From the NCBI GenBank assembly GCA_024280435.1, contig JAJRQD010000216.1, positions 1 to 43,847 on the forward strand: a stretch of DNA of 43,847 nucleotides, in the 5' to 3' direction. Positions within the stretch are counted from its first letter, which is position 1; each line of letters starts with the position of its first letter. Of the stretch, positions 17,005 to 25,333 are shown piece after piece. Origin of the DNA: an archaeon (GTDB taxonomy: Archaea > Asgardarchaeota > Heimdallarchaeia > Heimdallarchaeales > Kariarchaeaceae). Under the pieces are notes generated by a model that saw only the letters and a program-made list of their open reading frames with translations, was not told the origin of the DNA and did no database searches. Position numbers and translations under genes: made by a program.

Positions 17005-18848
17005 CTTGATACCACCTCTATTGCATCTCTATTACAAAGTTTCTGACAAAATGTGCATCCATTGCATAGTTCGGGATCTACCTCTGCGATATTATCCTCA
17101 TTCAGACTGAGTGCAGGACATCCTAGTGGAGTGATACATAGTTTACATCCATTACAATTATCATTTATTGCAATCAATGGAAGTTTTACCTTCTTTATCT
17201 TGGCTTCCTTGACCACATTAAGTGCACAGGGCTCTCTTAGTATCAGTACTTTCACACCTTTGATTGCCTTTGCCTCATCAATCAATCTCTGTGTATCCTT
17301 GTACTCCATCGGATTGATTACTCTTACCCATGCACCCATACCTTTGCACGTCTCCTCTATACTTAGATCAACAAGAGAATCCTCTGGGTCTTTGTTTGCA
17401 GATGGATTTGGTTGATCTCCAGTCATTGCAGTTGCAAGATTATCAAGTACAATCACAAGTAAATTAGCACCCTTCCAGACTGCATTGGTAATGCCAGATA
17501 CTCCAGAATGCCAGAATGTGGAATCTCCAATCATTGCAACAGATGTATGTTCAGGCCTGCTTATTGCGATTGCAGTTGCCATGGGAATTGAGGCACCCAT
17601 AGCTACAAGAGTATCTGCGGTGTTATGTGGTGGTAGAAATCCCAATGCATAACAACCAATATCATTTGAGTATATTGGTTGATCTTTCCTCAGTGCTTTC
17701 TTTATTGCCACATATGAAGAACGATGGGGACATCCAGGACACAATACAGGAGGTCTTATCTTCAGTAATGCTTTCTGGTCAGCAGTCAATGTCTTGGGTA
17801 TCTCATGTTCAAGATTGAAATATCTGGCAAGATTCTCCATCAATATCTCACCTGTTATCTCACCCTCAATTGAGGTAATTCCCTGATCTTTGCCTATGAT
17901 ATTGATATTTAATTTATTCTTGTATGCAAGTATTGTGATTTTCTCCTCGATAAAAGGGTCTAATTCCTCAATTACAATCACATTCTCATAATCACTGCAT
18001 AGTTCAACAAATCTATTTGATGGAAATGGATTTATCAACCCCGGAACCAGTACATGTGCATTAAATCCAAAATAACTCAATGCATCATGTGCGAATGTAG
18101 AACTGGAGCCAGAAGTTATCACAAGATATTCATTTCCCTTTCCAATCTTATATTCTCTGTAATATTTTTTCTCCTGTACATATTCATCTATCTCTCTCTG
18201 TATCTTCATCATTCTTGATTTATTCTTCCTTGCATTTCCAGGAATTGATACAAATCTTGATGGATCTCTCTCATATGGCTCAATATCATTAACTACTGGT
18301 GGAGATAGTTCCAATTGTCCCATCTCATGTGAGATACGGGTTACTGATCTCAGGAATACAGGTATCTTGAACTTTCTTGAGAATTGAACTGCCTCTCTTG
18401 CAAAATCATAGCATTCCTGTATGGAAGATGGTTCAAACATTGGTATACCGCTGAACTTTGATATATTTCGGTTATCCTGTTCATTCTGAGAGGAGTGCAT
18501 TCCAGGGTCATCACCGACCACTATCACCATAGCAGAAGTCACACCCATTAATGCAAGTGTCATCAAAGGGTCCATTGCAACATTCAATCCAACTGATTTC
18601 ATCATTACTGCACTGTCTGTACCTGCAATTGCAGCAGCTGCCGCCTCTTCCATTGCAACCGCTTCATTTGATGCCCAGTCTGCATTCATTCTTGTTTTGA
18701 ATTTTTTTATTAGTGTCTCCATGATCTCTGTTGATGGAGTTCCAGGATATGCAGATGCGAATCTTACCCCACCATCTGCAAGACCATAAGCAATGGCTTC
18801 ATTTCCCAGAAGTGTGATTGTATTAGTTTTTTTCATTTGTTCAAGCAT
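17001..18848 (-). CDS. iorA: Indolepyruvate:ferredoxin oxidoreductase, alpha subunit
   Basis: The 615-residue catalytic subunit binds thiamine diphosphate and carries two C-terminal 4Fe-4S clusters. The pyrimidine-binding N-terminal domain starts with LLGNEAIAYGLADGGVRFASAYPGTPSTE, followed by the diagnostic DDPGMHSSQNEQDNR. The TPP/Mg site appears as MIGDSTFWHSGVSGI with VIVLDN about 20 residues on. The ferredoxin tail has CNGCKLCITPLGCPAL and CNGCTFCQKLCNRDAI. It catalyses oxidative decarboxylation of aryl pyruvates in peptide and amino acid fermentation, delivering reduced ferredoxin. It is the first gene of a minus-strand pair with iorB (4-bp overlap), perhaps followed by the YciI-like gene. 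Start alternatives are ATG 18848 and ATG 18836; the difference is four residues. Confidence 0.96.
   Translation of the reverse strand: MLEQMKKTNTITLLGNEAIAYGLADGGVRFASAYPGTPSTEIMETLIKKFKTRMNADWASNEAVAMEEAAAAAIAGTDSAVMMKSVGLNVAMDPLMTLALMGVTSAMVIVVGDDPGMHSSQNEQDNRNISKFSGIPMFEPSSIQECYDFAREAVQFSRKFKIPVFLRSVTRISHEMGQLELSPPVVNDIEPYERDPSRFVSIPGNARKNKSRMMKIQREIDEYVQEKKYYREYKIGKGNEYLVITSGSSSTFAHDALSYFGFNAHVLVPGLINPFPSNRFVELCSDYENVIVIEELDPFIEEKITILAYKNKLNINIIGKDQGITSIEGEITGEILMENLARYFNLEHEIPKTLTADQKALLKIRPPVLCPGCPHRSSYVAIKKALRKDQPIYSNDIGCYALGFLPPHNTADTLVAMGASIPMATAIAISRPEHTSVAMIGDSTFWHSGVSGITNAVWKGANLLVIVLDNLATAMTGDQPNPSANKDPEDSLVDLSIEETCKGMGAWVRVINPMEYKDTQRLIDEAKAIKGVKVLILREPCALNVVKEAKIKKVKLPLIAINDNCNGCKLCITPLGCPALSLNEDNIAEVDPELCNGCTFCQKLCNRDAIEVVSR
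17012..17018 (-). promoter_or_regulatory. Shine-Dalgarno site of iorB inside iorA
   Basis: The minus strand reads GAGGTGG, 7 bases before the iorB ATG. It stands out because most gene starts in this window have no such site and look leaderless; it fits an internal cistron. Confidence 0.75.
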
Positions 18849-19278
18849 TTATATCATTCCAAAAAGTAAACAAATATTCAACTAAATTGAATCTTTGCAA
18901 TAAAATTTCTACTATTAGATTTATACTTTAATTAAATAAACTGTTCGGAAACTCACTATAATTAATTAAAAAATTACTTCAAAATACAGCATAAAACGAC
19001 TTGAAAATGGATATTTAATTATTTAATTACTATACTATAGTTGTTATTATTACTACTTTACAATAAATCAATTCATCATAATATTTAATAAAAAAGAAAC
19101 ATATGTTCCAATCACAATATCAAATATGATATTTGAAAAACAGAATTATGTGTTTGAGTCATATGAATAGACAAACTCAATAATCTGTAATATATATCAA
19201 ATAATATATCTGTAAATTTTGCAAATAATTGATTTACTACAACAAGGATTATAGTTAGTCATAATTTACTAGCTTTAT
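18849..19278. other. 430-bp AT-rich divergent intergenic region (iorA / map)
   Basis: No ORF of note, no tRNA-like cloverleaf and no repeat family is seen. It separates the divergent iorA and map starts and must hold both promoters. One perfect 8-bp-arm palindrome with a single central base is present (19120-19136). The rest is AT-rich sequence. Confidence 0.6.
19120..19136. repeat. 17-bp palindrome upstream of map
   Basis: The sequence tcaaatatgatatttga has 8-base arms around one base. It is 142 bp before the map ATG and could be an operator, but such AT-only palindromes arise easily in this DNA. Confidence 0.3.
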
Positions 19279-20262
19279 ATGAGTATTCCCAGAACACACC
19301 CAGCCAGATTTCAGCCAAGTATACATCCTGGAGTCAAGTTGGAAAAAGAAGAGTATACCACCAAAGAGAGAGATGAGAAACTACATGAAGTAGGAAAGAT
19401 TGCAGCAAAGATACGAAATCATATTGCCAGTAAATCCAAACCCGGAGCATCTGTTTGGGATCTGTGCTATGAGGCAGATGAGATGATCCGAGATGCAGGT
19501 GCAACTCCAGCATTCCCAATAAATGTATCTATAAATCATGTGGCAGCTCATTACACAGCAGTACTTGATGATAAATTAACACTTCCTGATAAAGGCGTTG
19601 TTAAGATAGATACTGGCGTTGCAATGGATGGATGGATTGCAGATACAGCAGAGACTGTGGATCTTGATGGTTCTTATTCCAAGCTGATCAAATCAACTGT
19701 TGATGCAACTGAGACTGCAATTAAATTTATACGCCCTGGAACCAATACAGGTGATCTTGGTGGAATTATAGAGAAAGTTATCAAAGATGCAGGCTATGAA
19801 CCGGTGGCTGAATTATCTGGACATCTTGTCGAGAGATATGTGGTACATGCAGGAAAAACAATCCCATGTGTGAAATCTCCAAGAGGAGACACAGTTGAGA
19901 AGGGCGAGGTATATGCAATAGAAACATTCGCATCAAATGGCCAGGGGTCAATTCATGCAAATCTTCAGAAAATTACCATCTTCAGAGCATCTCCTATGAG
20001 AGTTAGACCAAGATCCAAATACGCCAGGAAAATAGTATCGGCTGCTATAAATGATTTCGGAGGAATGCCCTTCGCTGCAAGATGGCTTGAGAAACTAGGA
20101 TTGAGCAAGGCACAGATTGGTATGGGTATGCGAGAATTGCAGAACATAGGCGGTATTATTGAGTATCATGTGCTGAATGCCTCATCAGATACAATGATAT
20201 CCCAGCATGAGCACACTATGATCATCAACAAAGATGGTGCAGAGGTCACTACATATCTTTAA
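19279..20262 (+). CDS. map: Methionine aminopeptidase, type II (archaeal/eukaryotic MetAP2-like)
   Basis: A metalloenzyme that removes the initiator Met from new proteins in the cytosol. The pita-bread fold ligands are visible: Asp111 (VVKIDTG), Asp122 (IADTAET), His182 (LSGHLVERY), Glu215 (YAIETFAS) and Glu311 (QHEHTMII), with the substrate-binding His91 in INHVAAHYTA. The insertion between His182 and Glu215 and the segment around residues 235-295 are the extra helical part that defines type II. The protein is 327 residues, with about 30 N-terminal residues (MSIPRTHPARFQPS...) more than compact archaeal MetAPs of near 295 residues. ATG 19279 is the natural start; a TATA-like ataattta lies about 20 bp upstream. 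Confidence 0.95.
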   Translation: MSIPRTHPARFQPSIHPGVKLEKEEYTTKERDEKLHEVGKIAAKIRNHIASKSKPGASVWDLCYEADEMIRDAGATPAFPINVSINHVAAHYTAVLDDKLTLPDKGVVKIDTGVAMDGWIADTAETVDLDGSYSKLIKSTVDATETAIKFIRPGTNTGDLGGIIEKVIKDAGYEPVAELSGHLVERYVVHAGKTIPCVKSPRGDTVEKGEVYAIETFASNGQGSIHANLQKITIFRASPMRVRPRSKYARKIVSAAINDFGGMPFAARWLEKLGLSKAQIGMGMRELQNIGGIIEYHVLNASSDTMISQHEHTMIINKDGAEVTTYL

Positions 20263-20388
20263 TTAGCTATTCTCAAAAATCATATAGACGATTTATAAAA
20301 ATGAATAATTTAATTTTAATGACAAATGTATGCATGTAGCTTTAACAATAATAACTACTTATTTTGAATGGCCCTATTATATAACAAT

Positions 20389-20715
20389 TCATGTTTTCTT
20401 TATCAGATCAATACTATCCTTATCAAAACCCATTTTTTCCAATATTCCCATTATTCTGAACTCATGGTTTCCCTGAAGCTCAATATTAGAACCCTTTACA
20501 GTCCCTCCACAGGCTAATTTCGTGCGCAACTGCTTTGCCATTGATTTCAAATCAAATTCCTTGGGATCTAGACCTGTAATTATTGTATAGATCTTGCCCC
20601 ATTTTCGCTTCTCAAGCACTACTTTCATACGTGACTCTTGCATGGCCACTTCTTCACAGACGCACAACACGTCATCTAAACCGCATACTGAACAAACTAC
20701 GTCATCATCAAACAA
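20389..20715 (-). CDS. Translation initiation factor aIF1 (SUI1 family)
   Basis: This small factor binds the 30S subunit and guards start-codon selection, as eIF1 does in eukaryotes. The 108-residue protein has the archaeal zinc-knuckle head Cys8-x2-Cys11-x6-Cys18-x-Cys20 (CSVCGLDDVLCVC) followed by the SUI1 fold: strand MKVVLEKRKWGKIYTIITGL, helix SMAKQLRTKLACGG, strand GSNIELQGNH. The only start that keeps the knuckle is TTG at 20715; a stop lies in frame 3 codons upstream (TAA at 20727-20725), and a Shine-Dalgarno GAGGTAA is 9-15 bases before it. It is convergent with map. Confidence 0.93.
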   Translation of the reverse strand: MFDDDVVCSVCGLDDVLCVCEEVAMQESRMKVVLEKRKWGKIYTIITGLDPKEFDLKSMAKQLRTKLACGGTVKGSNIELQGNHEFRIMGILEKMGFDKDSIDLIKKT

Positions 20716-21185
20716 ACTATTAACTTACCTCGTTTTTCATATTGTACTTTTTTATCATAAGTACTATATTAGTAAGTTAATTGCAATCATATAAAGACTA
20801 CGCTACTACTTGATGAAAAATGTCTACAATTTAACAAACTATGATCTTAAAGGTTGATTTTATCGATAAATTGAGACATATTCACCTGAATACGTAATTT
20901 ATTGAACAGTTGCTAGTAAAATAGTACCGTGACTACTATCAAATCCAATATATCTGTTTCACAATTCTCCTGGAAATTGCCAATCCTTAACCTTCTTTAG
21001 TTGTGATGAATAGATGAAATATATTATCTCGAATATTTTGAGAATTACAGTTCCAATATCAATTATATAGTATTCACCACATTGTTATATGTTTCTTCAA
21101 TGAAATTAATAAAAATATCATTTTCCATATTAGAAAGATGTATTTACATTATTTTAATGTTTCATCATCAATTTATAAAATAATA
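20716..21185. other. 470-bp intergenic region without a recognised gene
   Basis: Between the two minus-strand genes aIF1 and the Ldh_2 dehydrogenase. No ORF, tRNA or repeat was recognised. On the minus strand around 20950-21000 a short open stretch reads VKDWQFPGEL, then stops; it could be a dead gene fragment but I cannot assign it. The aIF1 promoter must lie in the first 60 bp. Confidence 0.5.
20725..20731 (-). promoter_or_regulatory. Shine-Dalgarno site that fixes the TTG start of aIF1
   Basis: The minus strand reads GAGGTAA, 9 bases before TTG 20715. It supports initiation at TTG and not at the ATG 23 codons downstream, which would lose the zinc knuckle. Confidence 0.65.
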
Positions 21186-22352
21186 TTACTTATTGAAAAT
21201 CTCAGAAGGATATTCATGATTGCCTACTGATAGTAGATTGAACTCTATATTCACATGTTCTGCTGCTCTTCTCAGTGTATCTATCTGTGCTTCATTATAT
21301 GGAATACCATATTTTTCAGAGTAATTCAATGCCTCATTCGATCTATCACCAGGCCATCTGGATCTCTCTCCAAAATATGTCTCATAATCTCTCATCAGAT
21401 CACTCACTCTCTTTCTTGCATCTTCAGCAGTATATAGCATATCTATCACCTGTGCTTCAAATGTATGAGATATTCTTCTCCTATCATCAGTGCTACCAAG
21501 GGGTACTTTGTTAATTGGTCCTCCACCAAGTGAATTATCAATCTCAATGAACCTGAGCATTGCATCTCCCTTGTATCCAGAAAGTGTGGATCCCTGTGGA
21601 AATACAGACCCCTTCTCATCTCCAAGGGTATCCATCGAATCTGCAAAATCATGTGGGTCGAAGGAACTCTTGAAATTACTATCTGCTATGTATTCTGGAA
21701 TTTTCAGCATCTCACCTGATTTGAGATATTTAAGACAATAACTGACTGCCATTCTTACCCATGCAGTATCAAATGTAAGCACTCCATTCTCATGGGGAAA
21801 AGATATTGCAAGTGGATTTGTACCAATCCTGTTCATAGTACCAGCACCTCTGGTATAATCCAATCTTTCAGGGTCATCCCCCATTACACGGGCCACCGCA
21901 ACTGTTGTGCATGTACTGCTACCTTTGAGATCCTTATCCTCTGCAATTTTATTACTCCAAACTCCAGCAGCTCCATAATGATTAGCATTGTGGACGATAA
22001 CTTTACCATATCCATATTCTCTAGCCATCTCTTTGACCAGTTTTACAGCTATATCAGAGGAATAGTGCCCCGGTACTCCATTCGCATCAATAACTTTGAT
22101 AGTGGGATATTTTTGTTCTTGAATTATTATATCTGTATCCAATCTCACAGTGGCCGTGATACCACTTCTTTTCACAGATTCCTCTATTCCAGTACCTCCA
22201 GCAGTACCATGAGAGAATATACCCCTCTTATCTGCCTCTAACAATGCATATGCAGTTGATTTTGCCATTTCATCCCTATATCCAGCAGCTATCAACACAT
22301 CAACTGAGAATTGATAGATATCCTCAACTTTGAAATGCTCTCTATTATTCAT
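21186..22352 (-). CDS. Malate/L-lactate dehydrogenase-family oxidoreductase (Ldh_2)
   Basis: A 388-residue NAD(P)-dependent dehydrogenase of the Ldh_2 family (PF02615), which is unrelated in fold to classical LDH/MDH and includes malate, sulfolactate, ureidoglycolate and piperideine-2-carboxylate enzymes. The catalytic His48 lies in GIFSHGTAG, and the second signature VIVHNANHYGAAGVWSNKIA is present near residue 125. The block MNRIGTNPLAISFPH followed by FDTAW is the nucleotide-site region of the family. Length is slightly above the usual 330-360, with a longer helical C-terminus. The substrate cannot be chosen from sequence; a lactate permease is 8 kb away. Divergent from DUF423. Confidence 0.88.
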   Translation of the reverse strand: MNNREHFKVEDIYQFSVDVLIAAGYRDEMAKSTAYALLEADKRGIFSHGTAGGTGIEESVKRSGITATVRLDTDIIIQEQKYPTIKVIDANGVPGHYSSDIAVKLVKEMAREYGYGKVIVHNANHYGAAGVWSNKIAEDKDLKGSSTCTTVAVARVMGDDPERLDYTRGAGTMNRIGTNPLAISFPHENGVLTFDTAWVRMAVSYCLKYLKSGEMLKIPEYIADSNFKSSFDPHDFADSMDTLGDEKGSVFPQGSTLSGYKGDAMLRFIEIDNSLGGGPINKVPLGSTDDRRRISHTFEAQVIDMLYTAEDARKRVSDLMRDYETYFGERSRWPGDRSNEALNYSEKYGIPYNEAQIDTLRRAAEHVNIEFNLLSVGNHEYPSEIFNK

Positions 22353-22526
22353 AGTATATCTATTGTAGCCCCGTTTATCAAGGTTAATTGTTCAAGCCAT
22401 CAAAATACATAAAATAAATCAAATTCAGTGTATTTTGAGCTATTAACAATACTAAGTACTAATTATTAATAACATAAATTCTCAAGAAACAATAAGTTAT
22501 TATTAGTATACTATTTTGTAAAATAC

Positions 22527-22916
22527 ATGAAAGAACTTAATATTAAAGATTGGATTTTTCTAGCCGCAATTCTAGGTGGATTATCAGTTGCACTTGGTGC
22601 ATTTGGATCACATCTACTAGAGCCAATTCTAGATCCCAAGGATTATGATATTTTCAGAACTGGTGTGCGATACCAGATGTGGCATACTCTTGCAATATTC
22701 ATTGTTGCAGTACTTCAGAACTCTGTTAAACTGGATAAATTCAATTCAATACAATGGTCATTCCTAACAGGCATAATTATATTCAGTGGTAGCCTGTATG
22801 TACTGGTTCTTACACAACTCAGATGGTTTGGTGCAATCACACCTATTGGAGGAGTGGCATTCGTTCTTGGATGGTATTTACTTGCAAAATCAGCTATGAA
22901 AATCGATACGGAATAA
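22527..22916 (+). CDS. DUF423-family small membrane protein (YgdD-like)
   Basis: A 129-residue protein with four predicted membrane helices. The first helix carries the family's GLSVALGAFGSHLLEP, and the second region has FRTGVRYQMWHTLAIF, both near-invariant in DUF423 proteins; the end TPIGGVAFVLGWYLLA also fits. The biochemical role of the family is unknown. It stands alone between the divergent dehydrogenase and a zinc protein 56 bp downstream on the same strand. The family is widespread in bacteria and patchy in archaea, so past transfer is possible (inference). Confidence 0.88.
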   Translation: MKELNIKDWIFLAAILGGLSVALGAFGSHLLEPILDPKDYDIFRTGVRYQMWHTLAIFIVAVLQNSVKLDKFNSIQWSFLTGIIIFSGSLYVLVLTQLRWFGAITPIGGVAFVLGWYLLAKSAMKIDTE

Positions 22917-22972
22917 TAACTAGTTTGTATTGATTAAATATCTTTAAATCAAGTTAATTGAATATCTGTATA

Positions 22973-23491
22973 GTGAAATGTGATAAATGCGATAATGAGA
23001 TCGTAAATAAAAAAATAGGTGAAAAATCCCTACCGTATTGCGAGGAATGCAATCAGATAAAGATTGATGTGAAAATAGATGATTACAGAATAATTTTGAA
23101 AGAGAGAGGCATCAGAGCAATTGATCTGTGGAATGAAATCAAACCATTAGCTTATGATAAGAATAGAAGACATATTTACAATGAGATATCACTGGATGCC
23201 AAGAATCCAAGAATTAGAAGACAGGCTAGCAGATATGTGGAGGATAAAATTCTGTCCAAAATCGCAATGAAAGATCGTGTATTTGATAACAGAATACTTG
23301 CAATATCATTAATATCCGATGAGAAATATCTGGTTCATCTAGCATTAAATGCAAAAACTATTGATGAGAAATTACTTGCAGTAAGAATGGTTGAGCTGAG
23401 AAAATCATTGATTGCAATCTCTGATAAAACTGATAACAAAAGGATCAACAAAATTATTGATAGAAAATTCTCATCGTCAATCAAGTCTTGA
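22973..23491 (+). CDS. Zinc-finger protein with helical repeat-like domain, unknown function
   Basis: No family is recognised. Residues 2-30 hold a four-cysteine zinc site (KCDKC and YCEEC); the rest is a series of amphipathic helices with arginine/lysine-rich faces (NPRIRRQASRYVEDKILSK, DNRILAISLISDEKYLVHLALNAK), resembling a short HEAT/ARM-like array. It looks cytosolic. The track starts at TTG 22958; I prefer GTG 22973 (MKCDKCDNE), since TATA-like tctttaaatc then lies 24-33 bp upstream. A nucleic-acid or protein-binding role is inference. Confidence 0.6.
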   Translation: MKCDKCDNEIVNKKIGEKSLPYCEECNQIKIDVKIDDYRIILKERGIRAIDLWNEIKPLAYDKNRRHIYNEISLDAKNPRIRRQASRYVEDKILSKIAMKDRVFDNRILAISLISDEKYLVHLALNAKTIDEKLLAVRMVELRKSLIAISDKTDNKRINKIIDRKFSSSIKS

Positions 23492-23501
23492 ATTTTTTCA
23501 C

Positions 23502-23669
23502 ATGATGAATTCAGAAGACAAATACAATACTTACAATGAATTTCAGTATGATAATCATTTAATAATTGATAGAGAGACAGCTAATCCATCAGATGCTACA
23601 AATATAATATCTACTAATTTTGATTTACAATTATACAATTTTCATCTTTTTATGGATAAAATTTGTTAA
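23502..23669 (+). CDS. Possible 55-residue small protein
   Basis: ATG 23502 opens 55 codons (MMNSEDKYNTYNEFQ...) in the gap between two zinc-protein genes. It is acidic and shows no motif. Its ORF in the track extends further upstream only by overlapping the previous gene in another frame. It may be real or chance. Confidence 0.2.
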   Translation: MMNSEDKYNTYNEFQYDNHLIIDRETANPSDATNIISTNFDLQLYNFHLFMDKIC

Positions 23670-23702
23670 TGTTTATTAATAAAAGTCACAGAGACCAATA
23701 AT

Positions 23703-24224
23703 ATGACTTATGAACAGATCACATGCGTATTTCATCCCAATGTCATTGCAGGATTGAATTGTGAGAGATGCAGAAGACCTATTTGTCTCAATGATCAACG
23801 CACGTATGAGAAAAGAAGATCAAGAGGTTCGTCTAGACATAGAAGAACATATTATGAACGATATTATTATTGTCCAGATTGCAATATAAATGTATTAAGC
23901 AATGATATGGAATCTGCAAAAAGTATGGGAATAATTATGTCTATATTGATGGTTCTAATCGCCCTCATATCTGGATTTTCATTTTTATATATTATCCCAT
24001 TGATTTTTATCGCATCTTATCTTTCTAGTAAATCAAAATATGAAAATGCAGTCAAAATGGAACATCAAAATTCAGGTTCACCAAATACATACAATTATAG
24101 AAAAGAGACTTTCAGATTAAACTGCAATCAATGTGGATCTGTAATACATAGTAATCAGAGGTTCTGCAATACATGCGGTGACACAACAGAGGATGAACTG
24201 CGTGCACACAATAACTATATGTAG
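23703..24224 (+). CDS. Membrane protein with B-box-like zinc head and C-terminal zinc ribbon
   Basis: A 173-residue protein. The head (residues 8-31) spaces Cys and His as a B-box-type zinc finger: C8-x2-H11, C20-x2-C23, C28, then CPDC near residue 57. Arginine/tyrosine-rich residues 36-55 follow. Two membrane helices span about 72-105 (IIMSILMVLIALISGFSFLY and the next). The tail has a zinc ribbon, CNQCGSVIHSNQRFCNTCGD. Both zinc domains would face the same, probably cytoplasmic, side of a helical hairpin. B-box-like zinc domains with membrane helices occur in bacteria and archaea with unclear roles. It is preceded by another zinc protein on the same strand and may form an operon with it. 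Confidence 0.75.
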   Translation: MTYEQITCVFHPNVIAGLNCERCRRPICLNDQRTYEKRRSRGSSRHRRTYYERYYYCPDCNINVLSNDMESAKSMGIIMSILMVLIALISGFSFLYIIPLIFIASYLSSKSKYENAVKMEHQNSGSPNTYNYRKETFRLNCNQCGSVIHSNQRFCNTCGDTTEDELRAHNNYM

Positions 24225-24238
24225 AGTACAATAAAATT

Positions 24239-24805
24239 CTATTTCCTTGCAATCACAAAATATGTGGGACTTCTTGTCCAATCATTGTTTATAATCTCAA
24301 AACCAACTTCAGAGAATAAATTCATCAACTCTTCGGGTGTATAGAATACAGATCCCATCAATGCTAATTTCTCCATCCATCTGATAAATCTACCCCAGTT
24401 TGTTCTGGGATGTATCTCCTCCATTGCAATAAATCCATCTTTTTTCAGCACTCTATATGCCTCTTTCAAACCATCAAGCTGTTTGGACCAATGATGGAAT
24501 GCATCAGATACAATTACATAGTCAATGCTGTTATCATCAAATGGTAATTCCTCTGCATATCCTTTAATTGCCTCTATTTCAGGATAACTAATATGTATCT
24601 GCCTAAGCATTTTTTCAGCAGGTTCTATAATTATCACCTCATGTACTTTATCTAGAAAGTATGCTGCAAATCTACCTGTACCTCCACCAATTTCCAATAA
24701 CTTACCCTCACCATTGAAATCAAGGTTCTCCATCAACTCTTTTGGATACCTCTGCTTGATCAACCTGTTATATATCGGAGCTAATAGATTAAAATGAAAA
24801 TTCAT
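24239..24805 (-). CDS. Class I SAM-dependent methyltransferase
   Basis: A Rossmann-type methyltransferase of about 188 residues. Motif I is LLEIGGGTGRFAAYF; the acidic end of strand 2 is VIIIEPAEKML; motif IV is YVIVSDAFHHW; and VLKKDGFIAMEEIHP is the strand-5 region. This matches UbiE/Methyltransf_11-like enzymes; the substrate is unknown. The track starts at 24865, but ATG 24805 (MNFHFNLLAPIYNRLI) begins the usual N-terminal helix and has a TATA-like actatatatttt 22-33 bp upstream. The longer form would leave 18 bp to the divergent phosphatase gene, leaving no room for promoters. Confidence 0.85.
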   Translation of the reverse strand: MNFHFNLLAPIYNRLIKQRYPKELMENLDFNGEGKLLEIGGGTGRFAAYFLDKVHEVIIIEPAEKMLRQIHISYPEIEAIKGYAEELPFDDNSIDYVIVSDAFHHWSKQLDGLKEAYRVLKKDGFIAMEEIHPRTNWGRFIRWMEKLALMGSVFYTPEELMNLFSEVGFEIINNDWTRSPTYFVIARK

Positions 24806-24826
24806 ACAATTTAGCAAGAAATTATC

Positions 24827-24838
24827 AAAATATATAGT
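24827..24838 (-). promoter_or_regulatory. TATA-like box of the methyltransferase gene
   Basis: The minus strand reads actatatatttt, 22-33 bp before ATG 24805. It lies inside the longer ORF form and therefore argues for the shorter start. Confidence 0.45.
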
Positions 24839-24883
24839 TTGTCTCTGCAAATAATAATAATCCATATAATTTGTTATTCAATT

Positions 24884-25333
24884 ATGAAAGATATATTGAA
24901 AAGATGTGATACAATAATTTTCCTGTGTTCTGGAAATATAATAAGATCTGCATTCGCAGAATTATATGCAAGATATATACAGATAGACAGGATAATTGTA
25001 TCAGCAGGAACCACGTATTTCAACAGGTAGATAAGTACAGAAGCAAGAGATGAACTACAAAGATTGGGAGTATCAAACAGTATAATTGGAAAATTCACAC
25101 CAACACATATCTTTGAATTGGAATTGGGGAGATATTCTAATATTATTGTGATAGGTATGAAACAACATCACCTAGATGATTTCCAATATGCTAATATTCT
25201 GGGAAAATATCTATTATCAGAGATTGAGGGTATAAGAAAAGATATTGCAGATCCATACTTTGAAGGAGGGTTTGCAGAGGTATTCTCTGAAATTAGGAGG
25301 TATGTAGATAGAATCAAATTACTAGAAGATTAA
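24884..25333 (+). pseudogene. Low-molecular-weight protein tyrosine phosphatase-like gene with one in-frame TAG
   Basis: From ATG 24884 the frame encodes the LMW-PTP/arsenate reductase P-loop IIFLCSGNIIRSAFAELYAR (Cys15, Arg21), then VSAGTTYFNR, then TAG at 25028-25030 (codon 49). It then continues in the same frame with ISTEARDELQRLG and NIIVIGMKQHHL. The general-acid DPY is also in place near the end (ADPYFEGGFAEV), to TAA 25331-25333. Total length 149 codons fits the family. Only the single stop breaks it: there is no frameshift, and the stop falls in a variable loop. TAG is a common ordinary stop here, so recoding is unlikely; a recent nonsense mutation or strain-level variation is simplest. 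It is divergent from the methyltransferase. Confidence 0.75.

Noticed and set aside
18849-19278. Search for tRNA or small RNA genes in the long gaps
   Set aside because: No GC-rich stem blocks, GTTCRA loop or CCA-adjacent stem pattern was seen in this or the other gaps over 300 bp.
20900-21010. Possible gene remnant on the minus strand (VKDWQFPGEL...)
   Set aside because: Too short and soon interrupted; I cannot match it to a family, so no pseudogene is called.
21792-22241. Plus-strand ORF of 149 aa
   Set aside because: Antisense to the Ldh_2 dehydrogenase, without any domain.
25028-25030. TAG as a pyrrolysine codon in the phosphatase
   Set aside because: TAG ends many normal genes here, the position is a variable loop and no PYLIS-like or Pyl gene is seen; a nonsense mutation is simpler. 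It cannot be fully excluded without the whole genome.
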